Shown one piece after another: positions 17,276-27,189 of a stretch of 64,000 nt of DNA. Positions within the stretch are counted from its first letter, which is position 1; each line of letters opens with the position of its first letter. The position numbers and the translations under genes are program-made. The stretch is taken from contig CAZUYK010000003.1 of assembly GCA_964624905.1 (NCBI GenBank), positions 21,154 to 85,153 on the forward strand, given 5' to 3'. A model generated the notes under the pieces. It saw only the letters and a list, made by a program, of their open reading frames with translations. It was not told the DNA's origin and did not search any database. Source of the DNA: CAZRVH01 sp964624905 (GTDB lineage Bacteria > Patescibacteriota > Gracilibacteria > Peribacterales > Peribacteraceae).

Positions 17276-19768
17276 TCAGGCTGCGCGGCGCCTCTGGTGC
17301 GCCGCCAGTTTGAAGCACTCAAGCGCCATGAATCCCGCTACGGCGACGCCGAGGATCACGGCCCAATCGCGGATGGTGATCGGGGATATGTCGAAGAGGA
17401 CGTACGTCGGGGGCGAGAGCAGGATGCCGACCTGCAGGAGCAGGGGGATCAGGACGGCCCCGAGCAGCCACTTGTTCGAGAAGAACCCGATGGTCCACAG
17501 CGGGCGCGAACTGCGGCTGGTAAAGGCGAGGAGGATTTCGAAAAGAATCGAGAACGTGAACACGATGGCGCGGACCTTGGGCAGGTTTTCCTCGCCGAAC
17601 CACACCGTGCTGGCCTTCAGATACACAAGGAACGTGAGTCCGCATGCGAGGATGGCACCGAGGAGCAGACGCGGCCACTCCCCCGCGAAGAGGCTTTCCC
17701 TCTGCCTGCGCGGCTGGCGCTGCATGATGCCAGGTTCCTCGTTTTCCATACCCAGGGCGAGTGCCGGCAGGCCGTCGGTCATGAGGTTGATCCAGAGCAA
17801 GTGGACGGGCAGCAGCGGCAGCGGCAGGCCCATGATGACCGTAAGCGTGATGAGCGCCATCTGCCCCAGGTTCGCGCGTACGAGGTACAGGATGAACTTG
17901 CGGATGTTGTCGTAGATACGCCGTCCTTCGCGGATCGCCATGACGATCGTGGCGTAATTGTCGTCGGTGAGGACAAGGCTCGCCGCCTCGCGCGCCACCT
18001 GCGTTCCGTCGCGTCCCATCGCGATGCCGACGTGCGCGGCTTTCAAAGCGGGCGCGTCGTTCACGCCGTCCCCCGTCATTGCCACCACGTTGCCGTGCGA
18101 TTGCAACGCCTTGAGGATATCGATCTTGTGCTGCGGCGACACGCGCGCGTAAATGGACACGTACTGCACGGCATCCTTCAGCTGCTCAGGCGTCATGCGG
18201 TCCAGCGCGGCGCCGTCGAGCGCGTGCCCCTTGATGCCGACCTTCCTGGCGATCGCGGAAGCGGTATCCACGTTGTCGCCCGTGATCATCACGGTGCGGA
18301 TGCCGGCGGACGCGGCGTCCCTCATGGCCCGCATCACTTCCTTGCGCGGGGGATCCTGCATACCCATAAGCCCGATCAGACGGAGTTCGCCCTTCTCCTC
18401 CATGGCCATGGCGAGCACGCGGAGTCCGTTGCCTGCCATACGCATGGTCTGGGCAAGCACCTCGGCTTGGTCGCAATGGTCGCAAAGCGCGACGATCTTC
18501 TCGGGCGCGCCTTTCATGAACAACCTGGGACCGTGGCGGGTCTGCATGTACTTCAGCTCGGATGAGAACGGCACGGTTTCCTCGTCGATATCCAGGCGCT
18601 CGATGCCCTTGCCCTTGGCGTAATGGAGCAGTCCGATCTCCGTGGGATCGCCCAGGTTCGGCAGCGACGCGCGATTGCAGGAAATGGCGATCTGCACGAG
18701 CAACTTTTCGCTTTCCCCTTCCGCCACCCATATTTCCGTCACCTTCATCTTGTTTTCGGTAATCGTCCCCGTCTTATCGGAACAGATGATGTTGACGCTA
18801 CCCAGCGTTTCGAGCGCATCGAGCCGCATGACGAGCGCGTTCTTCGCGGCCATGCGCTTCACGCCCATGGCAAGGCACGCGGTCACGACTGCGGGCAAAC
18901 CTTCGGGCACGGCGGATACCGCGAGACTGACGCCGAGCAGCACGACGGACAACGCCGGTTCGCCGCGATTCCATTGCAATACCGCGAGCGCGGCGCTGAG
19001 CGGGACGACGACCGCCCCGATGAGCGCGCTGAAATGCTTCATGCGGTTTTCCAGCGGCGTCGGCGGGGTTTCGGATTGCGTGACAAGCGTGGCGATGGTG
19101 CCAATCTGCGTATCTTTTCCGATGGACGTGACGACGTACTCGGCGGACCCGCGCGTGACGAGCGTTCCCGCGAAGAGCATGTTCTTCTGGTCGCTGATCC
19201 CGGCCTCGCGCGGTACGGCATCGCTCGTTTTCCCTGCCGGCAAACTCTCGCCGGTCAGGCTCGACTCGTCCGCCTCGGCATGAGACAACTCCAAAATGCG
19301 TCCGTCGGCGGAAATACGGTCGCCCGCTTCGACGATGACGATGTCCCCGGGAACAAGCTCGCGCGACGTGATGAGCATCTCGCGGCCGGCCCTGCGCACG
19401 CGTGCATGGGGGGACGTGAGATCCTGCAAACTCTCCAGCGCCTTCCCTGCGCGGTACTCCTGCACGAAACCGAGGACGGCATTCAGGATGAGAATGGCGA
19501 GGATCGCCCCGATGTCGACGTTCTCTTCCCAGGACCCCGAGCCCTCCAACACGCGCAGCGCGATGGAGAGGAACAGCGCGACGATGAGGATATACACCAA
19601 AATATCCTGGAACTGGCGCAGGAACAGGAAGATCAAACTCTTCTTCTTATGCGGCAGTTCGTTCCATCCGTGCTCCCTCCGTTTCAACTCAATGGACGCG
19701 TCGTCCAACCCCTCGCGGAAACTCCCGAGACGGATGAGCGTTTCGTCCGATGACAGCGAGTGGAACAT
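17276..19768 (-). CDS. P-type cation-transporting ATPase (Ca2+/PMA1-like)
   Basis: Cation pump of 830 residues, P2-type. In order: N-terminal cation-ATPase domain, actuator loop TGES (with the adjacent LTGESLPAG), membrane helix 4 motif PEGLPAVVTACLAMG, phosphorylation site SDKTGTITENK at about 330, nucleotide domain with FMKGAPEKI, hinge TGDGVNDAPALK, and six C-terminal helices ending near LAAHQRRRAA. PEGLP with a C-terminal cation_ATPase_C region points to calcium or a related ion rather than heavy metals. It has its own near-consensus -10 and no operon partner. Confidence 0.92.
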   Translation of the reverse strand: MFHSLSSDETLIRLGSFREGLDDASIELKRREHGWNELPHKKKSLIFLFLRQFQDILVYILIVALFLSIALRVLEGSGSWEENVDIGAILAILILNAVLGFVQEYRAGKALESLQDLTSPHARVRRAGREMLITSRELVPGDIVIVEAGDRISADGRILELSHAEADESSLTGESLPAGKTSDAVPREAGISDQKNMLFAGTLVTRGSAEYVVTSIGKDTQIGTIATLVTQSETPPTPLENRMKHFSALIGAVVVPLSAALAVLQWNRGEPALSVVLLGVSLAVSAVPEGLPAVVTACLAMGVKRMAAKNALVMRLDALETLGSVNIICSDKTGTITENKMKVTEIWVAEGESEKLLVQIAISCNRASLPNLGDPTEIGLLHYAKGKGIERLDIDEETVPFSSELKYMQTRHGPRLFMKGAPEKIVALCDHCDQAEVLAQTMRMAGNGLRVLAMAMEEKGELRLIGLMGMQDPPRKEVMRAMRDAASAGIRTVMITGDNVDTASAIARKVGIKGHALDGAALDRMTPEQLKDAVQYVSIYARVSPQHKIDILKALQSHGNVVAMTGDGVNDAPALKAAHVGIAMGRDGTQVAREAASLVLTDDNYATIVMAIREGRRIYDNIRKFILYLVRANLGQMALITLTVIMGLPLPLLPVHLLWINLMTDGLPALALGMENEEPGIMQRQPRRQRESLFAGEWPRLLLGAILACGLTFLVYLKASTVWFGEENLPKVRAIVFTFSILFEILLAFTSRSSRPLWTIGFFSNKWLLGAVLIPLLLQVGILLSPPTYVLFDISPITIRDWAVILGVAVAGFMALECFKLAAHQRRRAA

Positions 19769-19776
19769 CGGCAGTG

Positions 19777-19782
19777 ATTATA
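19777..19782 (-). promoter_or_regulatory. -10 element, leaderless, for P-type ATPase
   Basis: Perfect minus-strand TATAAT ending 8 bases before the ATG at 19768. Confidence 0.65.
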
Positions 19783-19845
19783 TTGTTTTATTGTAGTTGT
19801 AACCACTTCTAGGAGTGGATTAAGTGAGTTATTTGCTTTTTAAAT

Positions 19846-20718
19846 ATGATAATGAGATCATAAGAATCCACGGAAACAAACCGTGTCAACGAATCGCCAC
19901 AAAACTTCGAGACGAAAAGTCAGAAAGAGACCCCTAATACAAATACAATTGATGTTAGAGAAGGGATTCGTGTTGTTGTAGAAAACCAAGAAAAGATAAA
20001 TGGCAATTGGCTTTATGCAAAACCTGTTTGGCAGTTCATCCAAGATGCAAAAAATGGAACATTTCTCAGTGATAGTTTAGTCGAAGAATATATTCGAACA
20101 TTTCATCACGAGCCACCAGAAGCAGAAGTTGAATCATGGAATCGGTCATTAATTTCAATAGCGAATCTTCTTGAGAGAGCAGAATTTTTCAATCAATTTA
20201 TATTTTTGGAATATTTGATTCCATCGAATAATGAAAACCCCAGAAGAATTGATGTTGCAATAGCTGGAACCGATATAAATGGAGATGAGCATTTGGTGCT
20301 TTGTGAGTTAAAACAATGGCAGGCATGTGAAATGGAGGAATCGATCGATTCAGACAAGATAAGAATTAAAATAAATAAAAAACTTATGAATGTTTTACAC
20401 CCATCAATACAACTCGATAACTACGAACGCCAGATGAAAGAGGTTTTAGAAAAATGCGGCCGAGATGATTCATTTCTAAAACTGCATTCATTTGTTTATT
20501 TTCACAATGAAAATTACCTCTCAAAACAAAAACAGGAAATTCTTTTTGCAGAGAAATTCAGAGAAAAAACTGATACAACTAAGATTTATACAAGAAAATT
20601 TGATAGAAAAATCATTAAATTGTTAAGAGAAAAAGTAGGAGCTGGACATGGCCTTATGGTTGCAAGAAAACTGCAATATCTTCAAGGAAAATACTTGCAG
20701 CTACTTAATGCAAAATAA
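19846..20718 (+). pseudogene. Remnant of DUF2075-type protein, nuclease-like N-terminal part
   Basis: AT-rich open frame in strong contrast with its neighbours. From 19864 to 20718 the frame is open for 284 codons, yet its first ATG, GTG or TTG is the TTG at 20206. An ATG at 19846 is in frame but is followed by a TAA at 19861. The protein has the pattern of the N-terminal region of DUF2075 proteins: VESWNRSLISIANLLE, then RRIDVAIAG and VLCELKQW, the last resembling a PD-(D/E)xK nuclease core. It ends at QGKYLQLLNAK, just before where the P-loop helicase domain normally begins. So both ends look lost. A short functional version from the TTG cannot be ruled out. Confidence 0.6.
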
Positions 20719-20720
20719 TC

Positions 20721-22532
<1,812 letters not shown>

Positions 22533-22619
22533 ACGAAAGAGGGTCAAAAAAGCATCCCGAAATCGGGAGCCACCCTTATAGTGTGTAAAAGGCCGAAAAT
22601 CAATCGAAAATGGCTGTTT

Positions 22620-23090
22620 CTATGCCGTTTTGGCCGCTTCATGCTTCAATAACCATTCTTTCCTCTCCATGCCCCAGGCATACCCTCCGCCGTTCTCGCC
22701 TTTGGGAAGGATCCGATGGCAGGGAACGATAAGGCATAAGGGGTTCCTGCCCAACGCCGTACCGACAGCGCGGACCGCTTCCGGATGCCCGATGGCCGCG
22801 GCGATATCGCCGTAGTGGACCGTCTCCCCGAAACGAACGTCGGACGTCGCTTCCCACACCTTCAGCTGGAACTCCGTTCCGCGCAATACCAGCGGGAGCG
22901 AGTCGAACGCCTTGCGGGAACCCCCGAAATATTCCTGGACCTGCGCGACGCATTGGAGAAACGCGACAGGGAGATGGTCCATCGACTCTTCCTTCTCCTC
23001 CGCAAAATCCACGTGCGTGATGCCGCGCTCCGTGCCGCTGATGCGCACGCGTCCTATGGGGGAATCGACGTACGTCCTGAATATTTGCAT
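22620..23090 (-). CDS. ogt: Methylated-DNA-protein-cysteine methyltransferase
   Basis: Suicide repair protein that removes O6-alkyl groups from guanine. It has 156 residues. The acceptor Cys124 is in the invariant PCHRILP, preceded by the HTH-type recognition segment (VHYGDIAAAIGHPEAVRAVG) with the arginine finger. The N-terminal ribonuclease-like domain (1-70) is of the shorter Ogt type with no extra zinc-binding Ada part. The start is set by a -10 six bases upstream. Confidence 0.92.
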   Translation of the reverse strand: MQIFRTYVDSPIGRVRISGTERGITHVDFAEEKEESMDHLPVAFLQCVAQVQEYFGGSRKAFDSLPLVLRGTEFQLKVWEATSDVRFGETVHYGDIAAAIGHPEAVRAVGTALGRNPLCLIVPCHRILPKGENGGGYAWGMERKEWLLKHEAAKTA

Positions 23091-23096
23091 GCTTTC

Positions 23097-23102
23097 ATCC
23101 TA
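23097..23102 (-). promoter_or_regulatory. -10 element, leaderless, for ogt
   Basis: Minus-strand TAGGAT ends 6 bases before the ATG at 23090. It is divergent from the promoter at 23146. Confidence 0.5.
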
Positions 23103-23145
23103 CTCCGGGGAAACGCGCAATCAAACAAACGGGAGGGATTTGTGG

Positions 23146-23151
23146 TATGAT
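23146..23151 (+). promoter_or_regulatory. -10 element, leaderless, for 23158
   Basis: TATGAT ends 6 bases before the ATG at 23158. Confidence 0.55.
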
Positions 23152-23157
23152 CGGCAC

Positions 23158-23361
23158 ATGTGGTTCCCCATGCATCCCAGGCAACCGTACGAAAAAGGTC
23201 CGTCCGCGGCGCGGTCGTGGCTTTTGCTCCTGAGCATCGTTTGCATCGTGTTCGGACTGGCCATCATCGAGGCTCCGGAACTGCTCGCATACATCGTCGC
23301 ATCATTCTTCATCCTCACCGGCGTTTCCCTCCTGCTCACATGGTGGAAGCTCTTCCGGTAA
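23158..23361 (+). CDS. Small membrane protein, 67 aa
   Basis: Unknown family. A polar N-terminus (MWFPMHPRQPYEKGPSAARS) is followed by two hydrophobic helices at about 21-37 and 42-60 separated by EAPELL, and a short basic end. A helical hairpin in the membrane is likely. The last 22 bases overlap the start of the zinc-ribbon gene at 23340 in another frame, so the two are translationally coupled. Confidence 0.65.
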   Translation: MWFPMHPRQPYEKGPSAARSWLLLLSIVCIVFGLAIIEAPELLAYIVASFFILTGVSLLLTWWKLFR

Positions 23362-23492
23362 CCGACCCGGCCTGCACGATCGAAACCAAGTGCTACGTCT
23401 GCGGCGGCGAATTGAAAGAACGCAGGCTGAAGAAACACTGCACGGTCTGCGGCACGTTGTGCGAGACTTGTTGCGATAACGGAAGGGAGTAA
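23340..23492 (+). CDS. 50-aa zinc-ribbon-like protein
   Basis: Short protein with eight cysteines in CYVCGGELKERRLKKHCTVC-type spacing followed by CETCC; the first four make two CxxC knuckles as in rubredoxin-like zinc ribbons. There is no room for another domain, so it would be an accessory factor or adaptor. It starts inside the upstream membrane-protein gene and ends 24 bases before the SEC-C gene, whose product also has a metal-binding cysteine motif. The three genes look like one small operon. Confidence 0.6.
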   Translation: MVEALPVTDPACTIETKCYVCGGELKERRLKKHCTVCGTLCETCCDNGRE

Positions 23493-23516
23493 CATCGCGT
23501 ACTTTCCCATTTTTCC

Positions 23517-24050
23517 ATGGAGAATCAGACGGAAACCCCGGGCCACGATGCGTTAGGAGACGATTTGGCGCAACAGATACTGAAATTGGATCTTCCGGAG
23601 GGAAGCAAGATCGATATATCGGGACTGGATGCCGAGGGCATCAAGAATCTTCTCACAGAGCTATCCAAGGGCGATGGAGCGGATGCGGAACAGAGGGCGC
23701 GCCTCCACTTGCCTTCCGGCAGCTTGGTGGACATTGCCGGACTGACCGAGGAAGGAATGCGAAGCCTGCTGGCAACCCTTCCGGAAGACGTGCGCCTGGA
23801 TATGGCGACCGGCGGCGTGAGCGCGACGGACAAGGGTTTCCTGGAAGGCGTGAAGCAGCACGTCCTGGAAAAGGTCGCCCCGGCACACGCGACGGGAAAG
23901 GAAATCCGCAGGAACGTGAAGGAAGTCATGAGCGGTTTCGGAGCCGGAACCATCAGAAATACAAAGGAAGCACCGGGACGCAACGATCCCTGCTCCTGCG
24001 GCAGCGGGAAAAAATACAAACAGTGCTGCCTGGGCAAAAAGAGGAAATAA
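23517..24050 (+). CDS. SEC-C motif protein
   Basis: A 177-residue soluble protein ending in a SEC-C zinc motif, NDPCSCGSGKKYKQCCLG, the same module found at the end of SecA and in many metal-dependent adaptors. The rest (1-135) contains two repeats of a pattern like LPSGSLVDIAGLTEEGMRSLL (first copy LPEGSKIDISGLDAEGIKNLL, split here for length), near 22-42 and 60-80. This internal duplication is not known to me from named families. A bidirectional terminator follows immediately. Confidence 0.72.
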   Translation: MENQTETPGHDALGDDLAQQILKLDLPEGSKIDISGLDAEGIKNLLTELSKGDGADAEQRARLHLPSGSLVDIAGLTEEGMRSLLATLPEDVRLDMATGGVSATDKGFLEGVKQHVLEKVAPAHATGKEIRRNVKEVMSGFGAGTIRNTKEAPGRNDPCSCGSGKKYKQCCLGKKRK

Positions 24051-24092
24051 AAAATCCGCCAGACGCATGGGTCTGGCGGGGGTTGGTTTTTC
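24046..24092. terminator. Bidirectional terminator
   Basis: CCGCCAGAC (24056-24064) pairs with GTCTGGCGG (24071-24079). A-rich sequence to the left gives a T-tract for minus-strand transcripts, and GGTTGGTTTTT follows for plus-strand ones. It separates the SEC-C gene from the convergent gene ending at 24122. Confidence 0.85.
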
Positions 24093-24121
24093 TCGGCCGC
24101 CTGACCGGTGGGGGCAGGCAG

Positions 24122-24604
24122 CTATACGGTTGCGGGAACTCGACGTTCGGTTTGCTTCGGGCGAAACTTCTCGGCCGTCTTTTGAATGACGGCGATGGCG
24201 GCCGCGGACATGTACAGGCCGGGTCCGTCGTACTCTTCGCCCGGCGCCGCGATTTTTACGTCGCGTGCGACGGCTTCGAGCAAATGAGGCGTCTTTTTCT
24301 TGCATGCCCCGATCGCATTCGGGATCTGGCCGTGGGGAACGAGAACGCCGAAGTTCAACTCCATCGAATTTTCGTCGATGATGAAGAACGATTCGCTCCG
24401 TTCCATGAGGCGTTCGGCGTCGCGGCGACCGAACGATTCGCGCAACTGTCGCCTGACCCACTCTTCCCCTTCGGATCGGCTGCCGACATCCTCGCTGTAG
24501 GTGAGACTGTGGGTACCGTCGGACTTTCTCTTCAGGTACGCGAACGCGCCCTCGCCGGACGAAGCGCAGATGACGAGCAAACGGACTTTAAACTTGGCGG
24601 ACAC
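24122..24604 (-). CDS. Uncharacterised 160-aa cytosolic protein, SD-led GTG start
   Basis: No family recognised. The GTG at 24604 is chosen because AAAGGAG (plus 24613-24619) lies 8 bases upstream, one of the few clear Shine-Dalgarno sites in the window. The protein begins with a hydrophobic strand (KVRLLVICASSGEGAFAYL), has a charged helix (EEWVRRQLRESFGRRDAERL), then strands FFIIDENSMELNFGVLVP and a GEEYDGPGLYMSAAAIAVI segment. That alternation suggests a small alpha/beta fold. The open frame extends far upstream (to 25423) but that part is antisense-like. It is monocistronic between terminators. Confidence 0.65.
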   Translation of the reverse strand: MSAKFKVRLLVICASSGEGAFAYLKRKSDGTHSLTYSEDVGSRSEGEEWVRRQLRESFGRRDAERLMERSESFFIIDENSMELNFGVLVPHGQIPNAIGACKKKTPHLLEAVARDVKIAAPGEEYDGPGLYMSAAAIAVIQKTAEKFRPKQTERRVPATV

Positions 24605-24612
24605 TGGGAACA

Positions 24613-24619
24613 CTCCTTT
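24613..24619 (-). promoter_or_regulatory. Strong Shine-Dalgarno site AAAGGAG
   Basis: Unusually good ribosome-binding site for this window, 8 bases before the GTG at 24604. It decides the start and shows the gene has a real leader. Confidence 0.65.
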
Positions 24620-24745
24620 CGTGCGATGCTTCCGTAACCGGATATGAAAAATGAACAGATTGATGAAAAACCGTTCGCGCGATATATCACCGTGGCCCTT
24701 TCCTGTAAAGGGTCTAAGAGAGAACTTTCCCTGACTTTCGCATGG

Positions 24746-24773
24746 AAAAACGGCAGACCGCGAGGGTCTGCCG
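24746..24773 (-). terminator. Intrinsic terminator for the gene at 24811
   Basis: CGGCAGACC (24751-24759) pairs with GGTCTGCCG (24765-24773). On the minus strand it is followed by TTTTT. Its stem resembles the one at 24056, with the same CAGAC/GTCTG core. Confidence 0.85.
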
Positions 24774-24810
24774 CGTTCCGGCTTTTCAGCCGCTCCAAAC
24801 GGCCGCGTCG

Positions 24811-25296
24811 CTATGCGGCGAAGAGTTTGAAAGCGTTTTCCAGGGCCTCCATACCGTGAATCGCCATGAAGTACGCATCGGGTCCCAGCCGGAGATCGGC
24901 TTCGTTGTTCTGGCGAACGGCGATCTTGGTTTCCCGGGTGACGGGAACGGTGCGCTCGGGCCACGTTTCCCGCGGCACATCCATTTCCAAGGCGTACAAC
25001 TGCAAATGGACTGTCTCCGATTCGTCTTCGGCGACGAGCTGGGCATGGTGGATATTCCGCAGGAGCATTTCGCCGACATCGTGGCCGAACAAGGCATTGG
25101 CACTGCTGATGATGTTGAGGAACCGAGGATCCCCCTTCGCCAGCGGCGTCTTGCCGTCGGGACGCCACATACCGAAACACGTGACGGAACAATCCTTCGT
25201 ACCTTCGTCTTCCATGCGCTGCATGAGCAACGCGGTCTTTTTCCCTTGGTGTTTCGTGACAAGGATCAACCCCGTATCGAGACGTTTCTCTTCCAT
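24811..25296 (-). CDS. Uncharacterised 161-aa protein, SD-led
   Basis: No family assigned. The ATG at 25296 has GGAG six bases upstream; an ATG at 25308 would add four residues. The first half (RLDTGLILVTKHQGKKTALLMQR, split by a turn) and the stretch CFGMWRPDGKTPLAKGD resemble the strand-turn layout before a Nudix box, but the Nudix signature GX5EX7REUXEEXGU is absent, so at most a decayed relative. The rest alternates strands and helices. It is of the same size as the gene at 24122, and both have their own terminator and ribosome site. Confidence 0.6.
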   Translation of the reverse strand: MEEKRLDTGLILVTKHQGKKTALLMQRMEDEGTKDCSVTCFGMWRPDGKTPLAKGDPRFLNIISSANALFGHDVGEMLLRNIHHAQLVAEDESETVHLQLYALEMDVPRETWPERTVPVTRETKIAVRQNNEADLRLGPDAYFMAIHGMEALENAFKLFAA

Positions 25297-25401
25297 GTGC
25301 AACTCCATTCTTAGGTAAGGCGCTGATGCAAAAAACCGGAGGCCGTGTATACCATCTGGCGGCATCCAAGTAAATGCCCTTAGACCTTCTACGGGAACCG
25401 T

Positions 25402-27138
25402 TCACCTTCCCTTCCCCAACCATGCCTCGAACTTTTTCAAGGGCAAGGTGTTCAGCACATCGGCTTTAGTCAGCCATCCCCGCTGCGCCTGGGTGATGCC
25501 GTAGACGTAGTTGAGCTCGCCCGGATTGTGCGCGTCGGCGTTGATGATGAGCGTGCATCCCAGGTCCTTCGCACGCTTGCAGAGCACATCGTTCAAGTCC
25601 AGGCGATCGACGGACGCACTCACCTCCAGGGCCACCCCGCTCTCGGCCGCCGCGCGGAACACCTTGTCCACGTCGAAGTCGATGGGATCGCGCTTGAGCA
25701 ATTTCCGCGCGGTAGGATGCGCCAACAACCGGACGTGGGGATTCTCGATGGCGCGCAGAAGACGGTTCGTCATGTCCTCGCGCGACATCTTGAAGTTGCC
25801 GTGGATGGACGCGACCACCCAATCCAGCTGGGCCAGCACCTTGTCGTCCAGGTACAGCGATCCGTCATCCAAGATATCCACTTCGGTTCCCGCGAAGATG
25901 CGGATGCCCGGCACGGCCTTGCGCGCTTTCTCGATGAGCTTCAGGTATTCCTTGATGTTGCCTTTCTTGATGCCGGCCACCATGCCCATCGGGGAGGCAT
26001 GGTCCGTGATGGCTATGTACTCGTGCCCGTGGTCCAGCGCGGACTTGGCCATCTCCGTCATCGTCGCGCTTCCGTCGCTGAAGTTGCTGTGCATGTGCAG
26101 GTCCCCGCGCAGGTCCGCCGCCTCGATGAGTACGGGCAACTCCCCTTTCATCGCCAACTGCACTTCTCCGCGGTCCTCGCGCAATACCGGCGGAACGTAC
26201 GAGAGCCCGACCGCCTTGTATACGTCTTCCTCGGTACACGACGCGAGCAACTTTCCCTTTTTCTCGGCGGTTCCCTTGTGCACCCCGTATTCGTTGATGG
26301 TCATCCCCTTCTTGATACCCAGCGAACGCACCGCGACGTTGTGTTCCTTGCTGCCGGTGAAGTAGTGCAGGGCCGCGCCGAACACTTCCTCGTCCACCAC
26401 GCGCAAGTCCGCGTTCACACCGGCGCTCAGCTGCACGCTGGATTTTGTCTCTCCTTTACCCAGCACCCGCTCCACCAACGCGTAATTGCAGAACACATCC
26501 ATCACTTTCTCGGGATGCTTGCTGCTCACCAAGATATCGATGTCCCCGATGCTCTCTTTCCTGCGCCGCACGCTTCCCGCAACCTCGATGTTCGTGCACA
26601 GCTTCGTCGCCTTCAGCTCCATCACGATATTCTCCGCGATCTTCAACGCGACGGGTAATGCGATGCGCGACCCGTGGGACTGCATGGACTGGATACCGAG
26701 CAACACGTTCTGGATGCTCTTCTCGCCCCAGTTCTTCACCCCTTCCAACTTCCCGGATTCCATGAGCTTCTTCAGGTCCGCGACGGTCTCCACCTTGTAT
26801 TCCTTCCACACGAAGTGCGTTTTCTTGGGACCCATCCCTTGGATCTGCATGATGTCGAAGAGTCCCGGCGGCACCTCCTTCAGCATCTTCTCCAAGTACT
26901 CCAACTTCCCGGTGTTCACCAACTCTTCGATCTTCGACGCGAGATCCTGCCCGATGCCCGGGATCTCCATGAGACCATCGGTCCCCTTCTCCTTATAGAT
27001 GGATGCGAGATCCTCCGTGAGCGACAAAATGGTCATCGCCGCGCGGTCGTAAGCGCGAATGCGAAAGGGATTCTCGTCTTTTAAGGTGAGTATTTTTCCA
27101 ATACGCTCGAAGATGGAGGCGATCTCGGCGTTGGTCAT
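25402..27138 (-). CDS. polX: DNA polymerase X with PHP domain
   Basis: Family X repair polymerase joined to a PHP-type 3'-5' exonuclease, 578 residues. HhH motifs appear at about 45-115 (IPGIGQDLASKIEELV; IQGMGPKKT). The polymerase palm has GSVRRRKESIGDIDILVSS with the catalytic GDID near 190, and later DLRVV for the third acid. The PHP part begins at about 340 with DLHMHSNFSDGS and has ITDHASPMGM, GTEVDIL and ASIHGNF, all metal-binding motifs. It acts in gap filling and base-excision repair. The ATG at 27138 follows a -10 by 6 bases; an earlier one at 27156 lies upstream of it. Confidence 0.95.
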   Translation of the reverse strand: MTNAEIASIFERIGKILTLKDENPFRIRAYDRAAMTILSLTEDLASIYKEKGTDGLMEIPGIGQDLASKIEELVNTGKLEYLEKMLKEVPPGLFDIMQIQGMGPKKTHFVWKEYKVETVADLKKLMESGKLEGVKNWGEKSIQNVLLGIQSMQSHGSRIALPVALKIAENIVMELKATKLCTNIEVAGSVRRRKESIGDIDILVSSKHPEKVMDVFCNYALVERVLGKGETKSSVQLSAGVNADLRVVDEEVFGAALHYFTGSKEHNVAVRSLGIKKGMTINEYGVHKGTAEKKGKLLASCTEEDVYKAVGLSYVPPVLREDRGEVQLAMKGELPVLIEAADLRGDLHMHSNFSDGSATMTEMAKSALDHGHEYIAITDHASPMGMVAGIKKGNIKEYLKLIEKARKAVPGIRIFAGTEVDILDDGSLYLDDKVLAQLDWVVASIHGNFKMSREDMTNRLLRAIENPHVRLLAHPTARKLLKRDPIDFDVDKVFRAAAESGVALEVSASVDRLDLNDVLCKRAKDLGCTLIINADAHNPGELNYVYGITQAQRGWLTKADVLNTLPLKKFEAWLGKGR

Positions 27139-27144
27139 ATAACC

Positions 27145-27150
27145 AGGATA
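27145..27150 (-). promoter_or_regulatory. -10 element, leaderless, for polX
   Basis: Minus-strand TATCCT ends 6 bases before the ATG at 27138 and overlaps the upstream in-frame ATG region. Confidence 0.55.
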
Positions 27151-27189
27151 TGCCAAAAGAGCCGATGAGAAAACGTGTTATCTTTGCTT

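Noticed and set aside
24605..25423. Upstream continuation of the 24122 gene to give a 433-residue protein
   Set aside because: The extra part is antisense-like over another gene and crosses a terminator; the strong Shine-Dalgarno site at 24613 marks the true start.
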